In this document: positions 1 through 10,567 of the stretch, in pieces | Position numbering within the stretch: the stretch's first letter is position 1 | How the letters are laid out: each line of letters starts with the position of its first letter | Origin: Neoarius graeffei | Taxonomy: Eukaryota; Chordata; Actinopteri; Siluriformes; Ariidae | Assembly: GCF_027579695.1 (NCBI RefSeq) | Contig: NC_083577.1 | Span: 68,327,241-68,391,240, forward strand | Length of the DNA stretch: 64,000 bases | Direction: 5' to 3' | Program-made: the position numbers and the translations under genes | The notes under the pieces: model-generated | The model's input: only the letters and a program-made list of their open reading frames with translations | The model's database searches: none | What the model was told of the DNA's origin: nothing

Positions 1-161
1 CTTTCATTTTAACCGCCTCTTAATATTTTTGGCCATGATAAGAGGAGAGTCAAATATCCTGCCGGTAACACAACTACAGTATCTGGGCCGGTATTTTTAT
101 AGCTGATTCAGATGGTGTTACAGCAGGCAGTAGGAGAAGGGTGGGTTATGTACCAGCTCAT

Positions 162-195
<34 letters not shown>

Positions 196-1007
196 CCCCT
201 CTTCCTCACTCTGTTTCTCTTTGTTGTTTTGAGTTAATGATAGCTGGCTGTATTTGAATGGCAGAATTGTTTCTCCTTTATTTCTCTCTCTTTTTTTTTT
301 TTAAACTCAGCCAAGCACTGTCAAGTCTGATCAGTCTAACAGTTTAATTATCCACCACTTAGACAAGTTAGATGAACATAGTACATGTACTCAGACAAGA
401 ACAACGGTGTTTCCTGACTCCTCTGATCTAGAACGCGGCACATTCTTGAACAGCGTAGTAACATGTTACAACAGGCACACCTGTTTAGCGTGTGTACGGG
501 TGTGACATAGGAATGAATGTCTCTTCTGTTGTGTCTGAACAGACAGACATTACGCTGTTCACACACTGCCTCGTTTGTTCTTGTTTCACTCCACTGCTAA
601 TTATTTACCTTGGGTGGGATTACATGAGCAGCTTTAAACTTGGGGAGCCTGGGGGGGAGGAGTACTTAAAGGCAAAATATTTGCATTTCCTCTTAGGGAG
701 AAAAAGAAGGAAAAAAAAAAACAGCTCTTTGACTGACTGAGAGGACTCTAAAGACTTCTTACGGGGTCGAAAGTTTCCCTAGTGGGGTTAGATCTGGAGT
801 CTGGTGGTTTTGTGTTCTGTGCACTTACACTCCAGGATTGATTATTGTGGGTAACCATTAGCATGCTGATCACTGTGGCCATTAGGGCTGCAACAAATAA
901 TTGATTAATGATTAAAATGACTTAGAAAGGTACAGTTACTGTATGGTGAGGTTGGTCTTGGACTAACTTGTGCAGGAATGTTTGTTCCTCATTTCCCTGC
1001 ATTAAAA
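1..1007. other. bmpr2 intron sequence, no gene seen
   Basis: AT-rich intronic sequence upstream of the first recognised bmpr2 exon. It contains a (CT)n microsatellite at about 168-196 and poly-T/poly-A runs near 291 and 709. I found no exon matching the receptor N-lobe and no recognisable mobile element. Confidence 0.6.
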
Positions 1008-1009
1008 TA

Positions 1010-2345
1010 CAGGGTGTTTCAAAAAATATACGTGGTGATATTCGAGATGTAAATATCCCCGAAACTACATAGTCTACGCAGATGAAGCTGAACAGGCTTA
1101 ACGTGGCGCAATATGAGATTTATTCCTCAACACTTTGAATGAGAAATTCAAAAGGGACGTGGATTCCACAGATTTTCAGCGTTCACGAACCCGCCCGCTC
1201 GACCGTCTCTTCCGACGCTGGTGGTCGTCCAGATCCTTTTGCCCTGCTGCACACACAGCCGTCCTCGTTGAACTTTTTGTGCCGTGTCCAAATCTGCATT
1301 GCAGTTGGTCAGTGTTGGGCACGCTACTTTCAAAAAGTAATTAGTTATAGTTACTAGTTACTTTTCCCAAAAAGTAACTGAGTTAGTAACGGAGTTACTT
1401 TGTCATAAAAGTAACTAATTACCAGGGAAAGTAATTATTCCATTACATTTTGTGTCCCCCCCCCCAAAAAAAAACAAATTCAATTAGTGTAATCATAATA
1501 AAAGTGAATGTTAAATGTGTTTAATGACTGAAATGGACACTTAACAGAACCAATTAATAACGTTATCTACACTATATTAATATTTTGTGGGACAATGTGA
1601 GATAAGACATCTATCAAATTTAATATATTTTTGTAGTTATTAAAATTGTTACTAATTACTGGCCACTGACGAGGACAAACGCTTTGTTCCTCGACATAAT
1701 GTGCATTGCACGTAGACATTTTTGCCTTTTATTTCAAGTAATGAAAAGTAATGGCTGTATTTCCAGTGTGAAAGCGCAGTGTTGGGCTGACCGCTCGCCA
1801 TCGCTGGGTCTTCTGATTGAAAGAGCGCGCAGTAGTGCAGTAGGCGGAGCCTACCTACATATGTTGTCCAAATCTACTCTGATTGGCTGACTGTGCCGTT
1901 GTCTCGCGTCTCCCCGCCCCACACTAAAGCAGAGTAAAGAAAGGCTGAACGAGCAGCGTGCCAGATGAAAACAGCTTTAATAAAGTAACGCATGGTATTT
2001 TATTGTAAGTAACGGGAACGGCGTTATAACGATGATGTAAAAAGTAATTAGTTAGATTACTCGTTACTAAAAAAAGTAACGCCGTTAGTAACGCCGTTTA
2101 TTTCTAACGCCGTTATTCCCATCACTGCAGTTGGTGCATTTTTAGAGAATTCTCTTATAAACGCACGCTACACAGTCTTGTTCTTTTCCAGTGAAAGGCA
2201 TTCCTGTACCTAAAACGATAACAACATTAAACATAAATTTTTGACCCGTTTCCACCCATGCTGTTAAAATTTGAGGTCAATTGAACGAGAATTGGCAAAG
2301 TTATTAGATTGTGAAATGATATCAAATTTTTTGAAAAACACCCCG
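1010..2345. mobile_element. Mariner-like element, interrupted by a hAT element
   Basis: Ends are CAGGGTGTTTC at the left and GAAAAACACCCCG at the right, flanked by TA on both sides (1008-1009, 2346-2347). This is the usual arrangement of mariner-type transposons. Without the nested hAT insertion it is about 510 bp, so it is an internally deleted copy. No intact transposase frame is present. It lies in the bmpr2 intron before exon 7. Confidence 0.75.
1310..2127. mobile_element. Non-autonomous hAT element nested in the mariner-like copy
   Basis: Terminal CAGTGTTGGG and CCCATCACTG are inverted repeats, flanked by the perfect 8-bp duplication CAGTTGGT at 1302-1309 and 2128-2135. An 8-bp duplication and CAGTG ends are diagnostic of hAT. 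The subterminal regions are packed with GTAACGCCGTTA and AAAGTAACT motifs, typical of a common fish hAT MITE. At 818 bp it has no transposase. Confidence 0.9.
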
Positions 2346-2416
2346 TATTTGTCATATCTCAGTTAGCTTAGCAGCGTGTACAGAAGTATGTTATGTATTA
2401 GCATGAATGATGAACA

Positions 2417-3039
2417 TTAGGGTGCATCAGTTGCCCTCACTTTCATAAAATCTGATGCATTTTTGTTTGAGTGTTCCTTTTCACCAATAAAGACATCCTG
2501 TAAAATATTTTGACCATATTCAAAAGTCTAATGGTGGCACCATGAGGTTCATTTTTTGCCAAAAAACACTTATTTTATGTTTTCGCGTAAGGTTTGAATC
2601 ACAATGTTGGGCTCCATTTATTGATTTCTTGTGACCCAGAGATCATGTTAAGAACCTTTGCATTTAATAGGGGCGAGCATATGCATAGGCGGCAAGCTTA
2701 AAACCAGGGTTATAACATTGATAATGCTAGTGGCACCCTAAAATAAACCTCCAAATATTTTTAGACATTCTAGACATACTGTCTACAGTATCTAAGATAT
2801 TTGGTATACTCTATAAGGTGCCATAATGTTTCATGAAAAGTGATCGAAATTTTGTCATAAAAGTCATAAAATAGCAGCTTTTTCCATAACTTTGAGCTCC
2901 TGGTGCCACCATTAAACTTTTGAATTTTGTCAAAATATTTCACCCAGTGTGTGTTTTCTTACCAAAAGGAACATAAAAACAAAAATGCATCATGATCGGA
3001 GGAACTTTTCATTTTTAGGGGGCAACTGATGCACCCTAA
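2417..3039. mobile_element. MITE with GGGTGCATCAGTTGCCC ends
   Basis: Inverted ends TTAGGGTGCATCAGTTGCCC (2417) and GGGCAACTGATGCACCCTAA (3039), flanked by TGAACA on both sides (2411-2416, 3040-3045). A second inverted block around the phrase TGGTGCCACCAT (2530 and 2900) extends the hairpin. 623 bp with no coding frame. Superfamily not assigned. Confidence 0.75.
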
Positions 3040-3045
3040 TGAACA

Positions 3046-3590
3046 TGTCCGAAATCACTCACTATATAGTGAGGTCGCCATTTTGTAGTGCTGTCTGACT
3101 GTCTAGTGAGGATTATTACACCCTATATACTGTAGTGCACTCAAAGTATCCCACAATGCATCCCGAAAAGTAGTGTACTACTAGATGGTCACTCACCATC
3201 CCATCATGCATTGCAGTCGTGCTGAAAGAAATCAAATCAAAAAGCCTCAAATTTGATTTAATAAAAGGCAGCGGCAAAGAAGGAAGAATTCAGCCTTGAT
3301 TTAAAAGAACTGAAAGATGCAGCAGACACAAAGTACTTTGTATTGATTAATGTGGGAAATACGCTCAGTAGTACAAAAATATATGCGTGTATTTATTATT
3401 TTGAAACCACACCAGCCGACTGATCTGGCACGTTTTAATTGTGCGACAGTAATGATGTAAATAACGGTGCGACGGAGTAGTGTCCGAAAGCGTTCCCCCC
3501 CCCCATTTTATCAATGAGCTCACTATATAGTCCTCTATATAGTAATTCCCTATATAGGAAGTAGTGAACGAGTGAGTGATTTCAGACACA
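3046..3590. mobile_element. MITE with TGTCYGAAATCACTCAC ends
   Basis: The left end TGTCCGAAATCACTCAC and right end GTGAGTGATTTCAGACA form an inverted repeat of about 17 bp. Internal sequence has repeated CTATATAG palindromes. It directly abuts the MITE at 2417-3039. A diverged relative of its internal part is seen near 4945-5045. Confidence 0.6.
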
Positions 3591-3675
3591 GGGACCGTGA
3601 TACTTTTTAGGTTTTTTTGGTATCAATGTTACCATCCTTTTAAGGTAAAGTGTCATCAATAAAGTGTCTCAGCCT

Positions 3676-3703
3676 AAGTATGTGTGTGTGTGTGTGTGTG
3701 TAT
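3676..3703 (+). repeat. (GT)n microsatellite beside the bmpr2 exon acceptor
   Basis: A run of GT dinucleotides ends nine bases before the AG acceptor of the first bmpr2 exon in the window and replaces its polypyrimidine tract. Confidence 0.9.
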
Positions 3704-3711
3704 TTGTGTAG

Positions 3712-3826
3712 GGTTCTTTGTGTCGGTACCTGAGTCTGCATGCCCTAGACTGGGTGAGCTGCTGCCGTCTCGCCCATTCGGTCACCAGAGGACTGGCCTA
3801 CCTACACACCGAGCTGCTAAGAGGAG
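3712..3826 (+). CDS. bmpr2: bmpr2 exon (human exon 7 equivalent), kinase domain
   Basis: First bmpr2 exon in the window. It encodes [20 protein letters not shown] and on to [10 protein letters not shown], the helix D/E part of the BMP type II receptor kinase C-lobe. The acceptor is TTTGTGTAG after a (GT)n tract; the donor is GAG|GTCAGG at 3827. The length of 115 nt and phases 0 in, 1 out match human BMPR2 exon 7. The receptor is a transmembrane Ser/Thr kinase that binds BMP/GDF ligands and phosphorylates type I receptors at the plasma membrane. Exons 1-6 (ectodomain, membrane segment, N-lobe) are not in the window. Whether this is the a or b teleost paralogue cannot be told here. Confidence 0.95.
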
Positions 3827-4188
3827 GTCAGGGTCACCTTCAGCTTCTGTACACAAACATAACCTCAAAAATTTCTCTCCGATTCTCATTTTACACACAT
3901 TCATTTCTCACACTCAACTCTGGTGAATAAGCAAGCTGCACATGCTGATCGAAAATTTCACAAGACTTCAGATTAAGACTCAGTGGCCATCTGTCTTGGC
4001 TCATATGAGCAAACTGCACAAAATGTATTGTAAGTAAGTATCTGTTTGGTACTGAATCGAAAGTTTTGATTTCTGAAGTTAATAAGTTTAACACTGGAAA
4101 GAAAAAGAACCGCAAAAGCTCCTTACTTCCCCCTCAAATAAAGAGTAACTCTACGTCTGGATTTGTTTTGTTCCCATCTGCTTTAAGA

Positions 4189-5377
4189 CTACGTTCAGAC
4201 TGCACCCTGAAACGACCCATATCCGATTTTTTTTGCCCATATGCGACCTGTATCCGATTTGTTATTGACAATCTGAACGACACAGATCCGATTTTTTCAC
4301 ATGCGACCCAGGCCGCTTGGATATGTGGTCCTAATTCCGATGCATATCCGATATTTTCACATGCGACTGCAGTCTGACCGGACAGGTCGCATTCATGCGA
4401 CCTACACGTCATCAACAAGAGACAAACGTCACTATTCTGCGTTGGCTAATCCTGCCTCTTCGGTGGAAAACAACAACATTTATACAGTTTTCAGAATTTA
4501 AATCGACTTTTATAGAATTGATCAAGCTAATGGTGGATTTGGTAGGGACCTGGATGTTAATCTGTTAGCCTGATTAAATAAAACAGTTTCTATAACTGAT
4601 TTATAACTTAAACCATCCTGTATTACAAGATTATAAGATTGTTCTGGAAATTTCCAGTAATTTGACACCTTCGGTCTCATTAGTCTGCTGTCCACATTAA
4701 TCAGATTATTGTGTGAGTTCCGCCGCCGCCACAAAAACCACATCGCCAGGTCTCGCCTCATCTCCATCGCAAACTGCACTGGTGTTTCTGCACCTTGAGC
4801 CAGCGCTGAGAGAAGTTGCAGAATTCAGCTGGCTATAAACAAACAATCTAAATAAATATTTATAAAAATGTAGAAAAAGTTTATTAATATGACGAAATAA
4901 ATGTGCGCAAATTATTAAGCCTGAATTAAGAGTTTGGTAATACAGCGGCCGTATCCCAAATGACTGCCTACTGAAGCTCGAGTGCACTATATAGAGTTTA
5001 AAAATCCATTACTTCCTAGTAACATGTAGTGCACTTATATAGAAATTAGAGAGACATTAGGAGTCAACCCTCGTTACCAGGCTACACGTTTTCATTTCAG
5101 TTCAGAAACAAAAACACACACGAGACCTCACACTAACACTAACCAGATAATTAAACAAACAAACAAAAAAAATCATTAAACTTGAAGAGTGCACTTTTTT
5201 TTTTGTTTACGTATTACGTGTCAATTTGCGCATGCGGGACACTTTTGGGTCATTTTCCGTTCATACTGGAGATCGCATACAAGTCTCATATAATTGGTAA
5301 TGTGAACGGCCTAACAAAAAAATCGGATTTCACAACAAATCGGATATGGGTCGTTTCAGGTTGCAGTCTGGACGTAG
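4189..5377. mobile_element. MITE with long inverted ends rich in ATCCGAT motifs
   Basis: The left end CTACGTTCAGACTGCACCCT and its right counterpart AGGTTGCAGTCTGGACGTAG are inverted repeats. They continue inward through GAAACGACCCATATCCGAT on both arms (about 45 bp). Subterminal copies of ATCCGAT and CATGCGAC recur at 4255, 4285, 4343 and 4390. It is about 1.19 kb with no transposase. The right end touches the next MITE at 5382. Confidence 0.8.
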
Positions 5378-5381
5378 TGTA

Positions 5382-6041
5382 ATGCCGCTTTTCCACTACA
5401 AACGCGGCTGAGTCGGGCTGAGCGGGGCTGTTGGAGTTGCATTTCGACTACAACCGCACTGAACCGTGCTGGCTGGAAGTGGGTGGACACATTGGGTGGA
5501 GTTAGCGAAAGTGGGTGGACGTCAGGTGATGTCGTTAAGCAGCGCAAACAGTGACATCAGTGATCTTTTAAGCGGTAGTCTCACGACCCGAATAGTAAAC
5601 AATAAACATGGAGTCGTTAGTGTTGCTAGTCTTGGTGCTGTGGCTTGTTGTCACCAACAACGCCAACAGATACTGGCAAGAGCGTATAGATGAGGCGAGG
5701 CGCATAAGGCTTCAGAAATTCTCGTAATTCGTAATTCTCCTTCTTCCGGGTTTATGGTGTTTACAGATCCCAGCGTGCTCGCGGGGCGTGTGTGGGCATG
5801 TGAGGACACTCCTCCTCACCAATCAGTGCACAGGGGAGTGTCTGCTCACGCCCCCAGCCTCACTCGGCTCGGTTTGGCTCGCTTCAGCCCCACTCCAAAA
5901 CGGTGCGAGTTTTAGGGGCTAAGCAGGGCTGAAGCGAGCTGAGTTGTGCTGTTTTTTGGTAGTCGAAACGCGAGCCGTGTCGGGCTGAAGTGAGCTGAAG
6001 CGAGCTAAAGTGAGCTGAAAAAGGGTAGTGGAAAAGGGCCA
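5382..6041 (+). mobile_element. MITE family A, copy 1 (Harbinger-like ends)
   Basis: Terminal ATGCCGCTTTTCCACTAC and GTAGTGGAAAAGGGCCA are inverted repeats. Next to each end are tandem GGGCTGAG/GAAGCGAGCTGA motifs. It is homologous over its whole length to 59946-60613 (opposite orientation). Both copies keep a 39-codon frame starting at 5608, MESLVLLVLVLWLVVT and so on to ARRIRLQKFS, with a possible GT donor at 5724. Length 660 bp. Assignment to PIF/Harbinger rests on the GGCCC..TTTTCCAC ends only. Confidence 0.75.
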
Positions 6042-6992
6042 TTTGTGGCCAAGCAAGCTGTCTGTAGTCTTTCGTCAGACTTGTATCGAGTGAGCGGGGT
6101 ATATAAGTGGAGTCCACCCTGTTGTCTGTGGTCGTTACATGCTTCTAACCACACTGGATTAAAAAAAGCAAATGCAAATCCGCTCTTCGTCCGGCTGCTT
6201 AAGTTGAAGCCACCTCAGGGACACTCTTGATTTGCGCATCTAGGTCATACTTTTTTCTTTCCCTTGAAATGAGATTCAGACATTGGAGCATTTTTTCATG
6301 CTGCATCGTTTTGTTTGAAAGAACGGAACAGTGGCTTTCTTGTCAAGTCGCGGTTGTAGCGCATACCATGGACCAGGGAAAATTATATTCAGACAACCAT
6401 TGCATATCAACTGTGCTGCTTATTAGGACTGAGGAAATAAGAGAAAACAAAATTTTAACAGCTTTGCACTCACCTGGTCTTTAAAGGGCCAACAGCAGGA
6501 GCAGTACAGATAAGACAGGGCTAATTTGTGTGTGTTGCTCCTGTAGTTGCCCTGGTAATGGCAGTGTGCCAGAGAGCTGCGGCAGGCTACCATGCTTACT
6601 GGGTCTCCGTCTGGCTCAGCTCCATGCTGACTGACTCACTCACTCTCTCGCTCTCTCTCTCTCCTTCCCCTCCCCAAGCTTTGACTTCATTAGAGTCTGA
6701 AGTTCAGACACATAGTAGGGGAGCTGGGCATTGACTGCCATGACACCAACTGCTGCAGTGCCATCTGGTGGCTTTCTGTACAATGTGCATCTTCTGGTGC
6801 TAATGGAGTTTGTTTTGCTACATTACAGTGTTGCATAGAACAGACCTTATTTCTCGAAAACGTCTAGCAGCCTTTGCATAGAAATGGTGCTTATTAGGCT
6901 AGTTAATTAAACAGGTTTTGCTCAATAAGGAGCTGAAGTGCCTTTGAGCAAGGTACCCAACCCTGAGATGCTCCTCGGGTGGCTTCCCAATG
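6042..6992. other. bmpr2 intron sequence, nothing recognised
   Basis: No coding exon or transposon end was recognised. A (CT)n run occurs at about 6641-6664. The open frames here are short and lack similarity to anything I know. Confidence 0.5.
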
Positions 6993-7383
6993 CAGGGATG
7001 AGAATTTTCCGCGGATCTGCGGAATTCCGAGTTTTTCCCGCTGAAAATGTCATCTTTGTGAAACATGTAAATCCGTTGAGAAAATTTCGGGGTCGGCGCG
7101 AGGCAAGGCTTGTGGTGGCACAAGCAGGCAGGACCGCCCGCCCGCCCGCCAGCATCTTTCGGCAACGCTCATCGCAAAATTGGTTGCAGCTGTGATAACA
7201 GAAATCGTCATTGCTTTCTTCAATATTTATGCTAACGACAACTCGCGACGATTTCCGGCAACGTTTTGGCGCTAGTTTCATCTCACGTCTACGATTCACG
7301 GAGAAACAAGCTATACGTACACGGTTTTGATCACTTCTTAAGTTCTGGTTATTTTGGTTAGTTTTCAAAGTTACTTCGCCAAT

Positions 7384-7654
7384 ATGGCGAAAGTTTTGGA
7401 CCGCAAAAATGAGGATCATGCCAGGGAAATCGATAAATCGAACAGGATAAAGAACTGTTTCCGATGGGCATGGCTCGACAGTAGCGTTACCGTGCAGATA
7501 GGGACACAAACTGTGACGACGTGCCTGACGGAACATATCCGAAAAGTGGACGTGCCGGGAAAGGTTCTGTGTATTCTGTGCTCAGATATGATCAATTATG
7601 GAAACAGAGGAGCTAGAAACATCCAGGAGCACATCAGAACAAAAAAGCACAAAG
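7384..7654 (+). pseudogene. BED-like zinc-finger exon of a transposase
   Basis: Frame starting MAKVLDRKNEDHAREIDKSN. It contains VLCILCSDMINYGNRGARNI followed by QEHIRTKKHK, a C-x2-C...H-x4-5-H arrangement typical of the N-terminal BED-like finger of hAT and related fish transposases. The exon ends AAAG|GTACAT, a plausible donor at 7655. No catalytic domain follows, so this is a remnant. Function if translated: DNA binding to the transposon end. Confidence 0.6.
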
Positions 7655-7771
7655 GTACATTTTACTTAAATTGTCAAAAATGGAGTCAGGAGGAATCTAA
7701 TATATCGTTACGGTTACCTCCATTATCGCTCATGATATATAAAATTATATCTGTAGGGATTTGTTCTCTTA

Positions 7772-8477
7772 GGGCCCGTTTACACGAGGACGCTGTCGAG
7801 TAAAAACAACTAAATATTTTATCGGAAGTGCCTTTCGTCTACACGGGGACGGCGTTTCCGAGGCTGAAAAACAGAAAAAATTGAAAACGCCTTCCAGAGT
7901 GGATAAGTTAAAAACAGCCCCCGTTGCATATCCGTCTAAACTACCCAATATGCGAAACTCTGCTCGGATCTGCGTTTACGTCATACATGTGTCATATACT
8001 GTACATGCCAGCCCGGGAAGTAAGAAAGTAAGTAAAAAAGTAAGAGCATGTCTGATTACATCGATCCAACGGACCTTCAAGCTGCTCTGGCAGCTTTAAT
8101 AAGCGTCCAGGAGTCCTTCGAACATCTATACCGAATCTGCACATATACCGTTAATGAACAGAGGCGGGTATAGTATGCTCTTACTTTTTTACTTACTTTC
8201 TTACTTACCATAGCCAGAGTAGTCAAAGTTTTCGCAGCGCAGATGTGCAGATCAGACAAGACGGAAGACATTGCGCATGCGTGCAGACATAGCGGAGGTC
8301 TTTCACAGCACCACCTAGCCGCCTGGCATGCACATCCAATTGAATTCCACACATTTATGCGTCACCGTATAGACGCAGATTTCCTCCTTGAAAACGGCCG
8401 TGTAGACGCGGAAAAAAGTGAGAACGAAAACGGACTTTTGCGTTTTTGTTTCAGACCGTCCCCGTGTAAAGTGGGCC
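7772..8477 (+). mobile_element. TTA-flanked Harbinger-like MITE with a small 5' exon
   Basis: Ends GGGCCCGTTTACACG and GTGTAAAGTGGGCC are inverted and flanked by TTA (7769-7771, 8478-8480), the target preference of PIF/Harbinger. The interior holds a 40-codon frame from 8048, MSDYIDPTDLQAALAALISV and so on to NEQRR, ending at a GT donor (8168). The frame is bracketed by an inverted repeat of about 31 bp made of AAGTAAG units (8019-8050 and 8174-8208). No nuclease domain remains. Confidence 0.7.
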
Positions 8478-8993
8478 TTAAAGTTTATAAACGTTTTAAA
8501 CCTTCATATATATTATGTGGGAAAGGGGGATTGTGAATTGGGCAAATGCGCCCTAGACCGGCCAGGTTAGGCCGGCGTAAGGGGACATTATGCTCAATTT
8601 TTTTGCGGTAGGCATGAATAAGATGACATTTCATATGAAGGAATAATTATGTATGGTGTCTTAGAGCAATATTACAATAATCAACATTTTTAGATAATTA
8701 ACACGGGGCATATAAATAAATAATGTGGGAAAGGGGGATTGTGAAGTCATCAGAGGTCACCATTTCTTAGTGCATTTTATAAAAATTTTCCATGCTCAAA
8801 GGGGGGCGCACCCCCCTTTAAACCCCCCCATGCACGCTTTGCGTGCATTATGTCTGCCCTTGGCAGACATTTCAGAGTTTTTTTTAAATGTCCCATTCTC
8901 ATCCCTGCCAATGCTGTGACTTGCAACCACGTGATCAAAACGCGCGACGTCTTGAGCGTCCGCCATGATGGTGGATCTACAAAGCAACTAGGA

Positions 8994-9158
8994 TGGCAGC
9001 CGCTGAAAGCGTGTCTGTAAACAATGCTGAATTTTCTCACTATTACCACGATTTGAACGCTCGAGCGAAGATTCGATACAAAGAGAAGATAGATGTGTGT
9101 GGTTTTGACCTGTATTATTTAAAAAAAAGTCAGACTTTTCTGAACATAAGACGCTTCT
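8994..9158 (+). pseudogene. N-terminal fragment of a TE-encoded protein (YqaJ-type suspected)
   Basis: The + frame MAAAESVSVNNAEFSHYYHD, then LNARAKIRYKEKIDVCGFDL and YYLKKSQTFLNIRRFY, ends in a stop. The R-Y-x-x-K-I/L...G-x-D-x-Y-x-L pattern resembles the frame at 10568 (ERYLQKLRLAGLESDVYLLP). It also resembles, from memory, the N-terminus of repetitive fish proteins that carry a YqaJ nuclease domain. The nuclease part is absent. Assignment is tentative. Confidence 0.35.
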
Positions 9159-9336
9159 ACTGACCATCGAGTACCCAGATATCGCATTCTATCTGGTTCG
9201 GCTGCCAAAGAATCAAGTCCGACCTTGGACGAAACACAGCCCGTTTTCTGAGCGGGTGCCCAGTCTGGATTGTTTCTATCGTATAATTTTGCTGGCGCTC
9301 CTAGAAGCGAAATAGTTACACACGTGTTAAAATTAT

Positions 9337-9661
9337 GGGTGTTTTCACACCTGGTCCCCTTTAAAGGAACCAGACTCAGTCCTCTTTAAGTGGACCAAAA
9401 AGTGGACCAACAGAAAAAGAACTCCGTTCTTTTTGTGTTCACACTGTGAATTTATTACAAAGAGGACTGGGTTCTCTTTCTGGTCCAGTTAAGCTTTGAT
9501 GGGGCCTCAGTCCTCTTTCTGTTCACACCAGGTCCTCTAGAGCCCTCAGACCCCCAGTGCACGGAATTCTGGGTAATTTTCTCTTGAATCAAAATGTCTG
9601 CTGCCATGCTTGCCCTGCTGTATTCTTTGATCAAAATAGTGCGGATTAAGGAAAATAAAGT

Positions 9662-9714
<53 letters not shown>

Positions 9715-10104
9715 TTATATATTTATAATATAGTTATATTATTGTGGCCGACTCATCAGTCAGTAAGTTCAGAGAACTGTAAAGCGGCTGTGGTAAGTTC
9801 CAAAAGGAAGTTGAGTTTCCCTGCTACAGTCACGTGACCAACTATGGCAAACGAAGAAGGTTAAACTACAGTGAAAAAGGCGAAGTGAACCCGGTGCGCT
9901 TTTTGTTCACAATGCGCAGATTAGGCGAACCGTACCGTTGATTTTTAGTGAACCGTACTGAGACCACCTCCTGAGGTGGTCTCAGTTCGGTTCGCTTTAA
10001 AGGGGTCTGGGTACGGTTGGAGTGTTCACATATGCGCAAAAAATGCTGAGTCATCAATCTGAGTTCGGTTAGATGGCTGAAAGGGACCAAGTGTGAAAAC
10101 ACCC
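9337..10104. mobile_element. MITE with GGGTGTTTTCACAC ends
   Basis: The left end GGGTGTTTTCACACCTGGTCCC-like and right end GGGACCAAGTGTGAAAACACCC are inverted. TAT flanks both sides. Internal GGACC/GGTCC motifs recur. It includes an (AT)n microsatellite (about 9664-9708) and the perfect 24-bp palindrome GAGACCACCTCC/TGAGGTGGTCTC around 9960-9983. 768 bp, no coding capacity. Confidence 0.75.
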
Positions 10105-10191
10105 TATAACAACAACCGAGTGAACCACGACAAAAGAACGCTCATTTTATAGCAAAATTCTAGCAACACGAAACAAAATTCTTCCATGATA

Positions 10192-10440
10192 TTATCGAGA
10201 AAGCTTTTGAATCTGACCTGAGATAAAATGATCACTGCAAACACGAGCCGTTTTGGTTTTAGCCTCTGTTAGATCAGCCCTGCCGATGTTGTTCAGCCGT
10301 GCTCGTCTCTTCTCCGTACTAAGCCTCAGAGTTTCCTCGCCGTCTTTCCGAATCACGGACGGAATTCTTAAAAATCGGAACGTGCCACGGTCACGAGTGC
10401 TGTTGTGACCACAAACATACACAGCATATGGCAGAGCTAA
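10192..10440 (-). pseudogene. THAP-domain exon remnant
   Basis: The - strand frame reads YAVYVCGHNSTRDRGTFRFL, then RIPSVIRKDGEETLRLSTEK, RRARLNNIGRADLTEAKTKT and ARVCSDHFISG. The C..H...F-x-x-P...W/L...R..CSDHF arrangement is the THAP (C2CH) DNA-binding domain. The first Cys position looks replaced by Tyr and the core Trp is absent, so it is degraded. THAP domains occur in P-element and Kolobok transposases. No catalytic region follows. Confidence 0.6.
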
Positions 10441-10567
10441 AAGAACGCTTAAAGCAGTGGAAAAACAAGGAGAGTTGCACACACGTGAATGGACCCTTTT
10501 CAGTCATGTGACCTTCGTAAACGCGACCGCCATTCTGGACATGTAGTGGACTTCGGCTCGAATCAGT

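Larger units (their letters stand above)
6993..8907 (+). mobile_element. hAT-like element with BED-type exon, interrupted by a MITE
   Basis: The left end CAGGGATGAGAATTTT and right end TTCTCATCCCTG are inverted. CCAATG occurs immediately outside both ends (6987-6992, 8908-8913), a shortened or mutated target duplication. Inside is the BED-like exon at 7384-7654 and an inserted TTA-flanked MITE (7772-8477). Most of the transposase is deleted. Confidence 0.6.

Noticed and set aside
9664-9710. Origin-like AT tract
   Set aside because: A simple (AT)n microsatellite inside a MITE.
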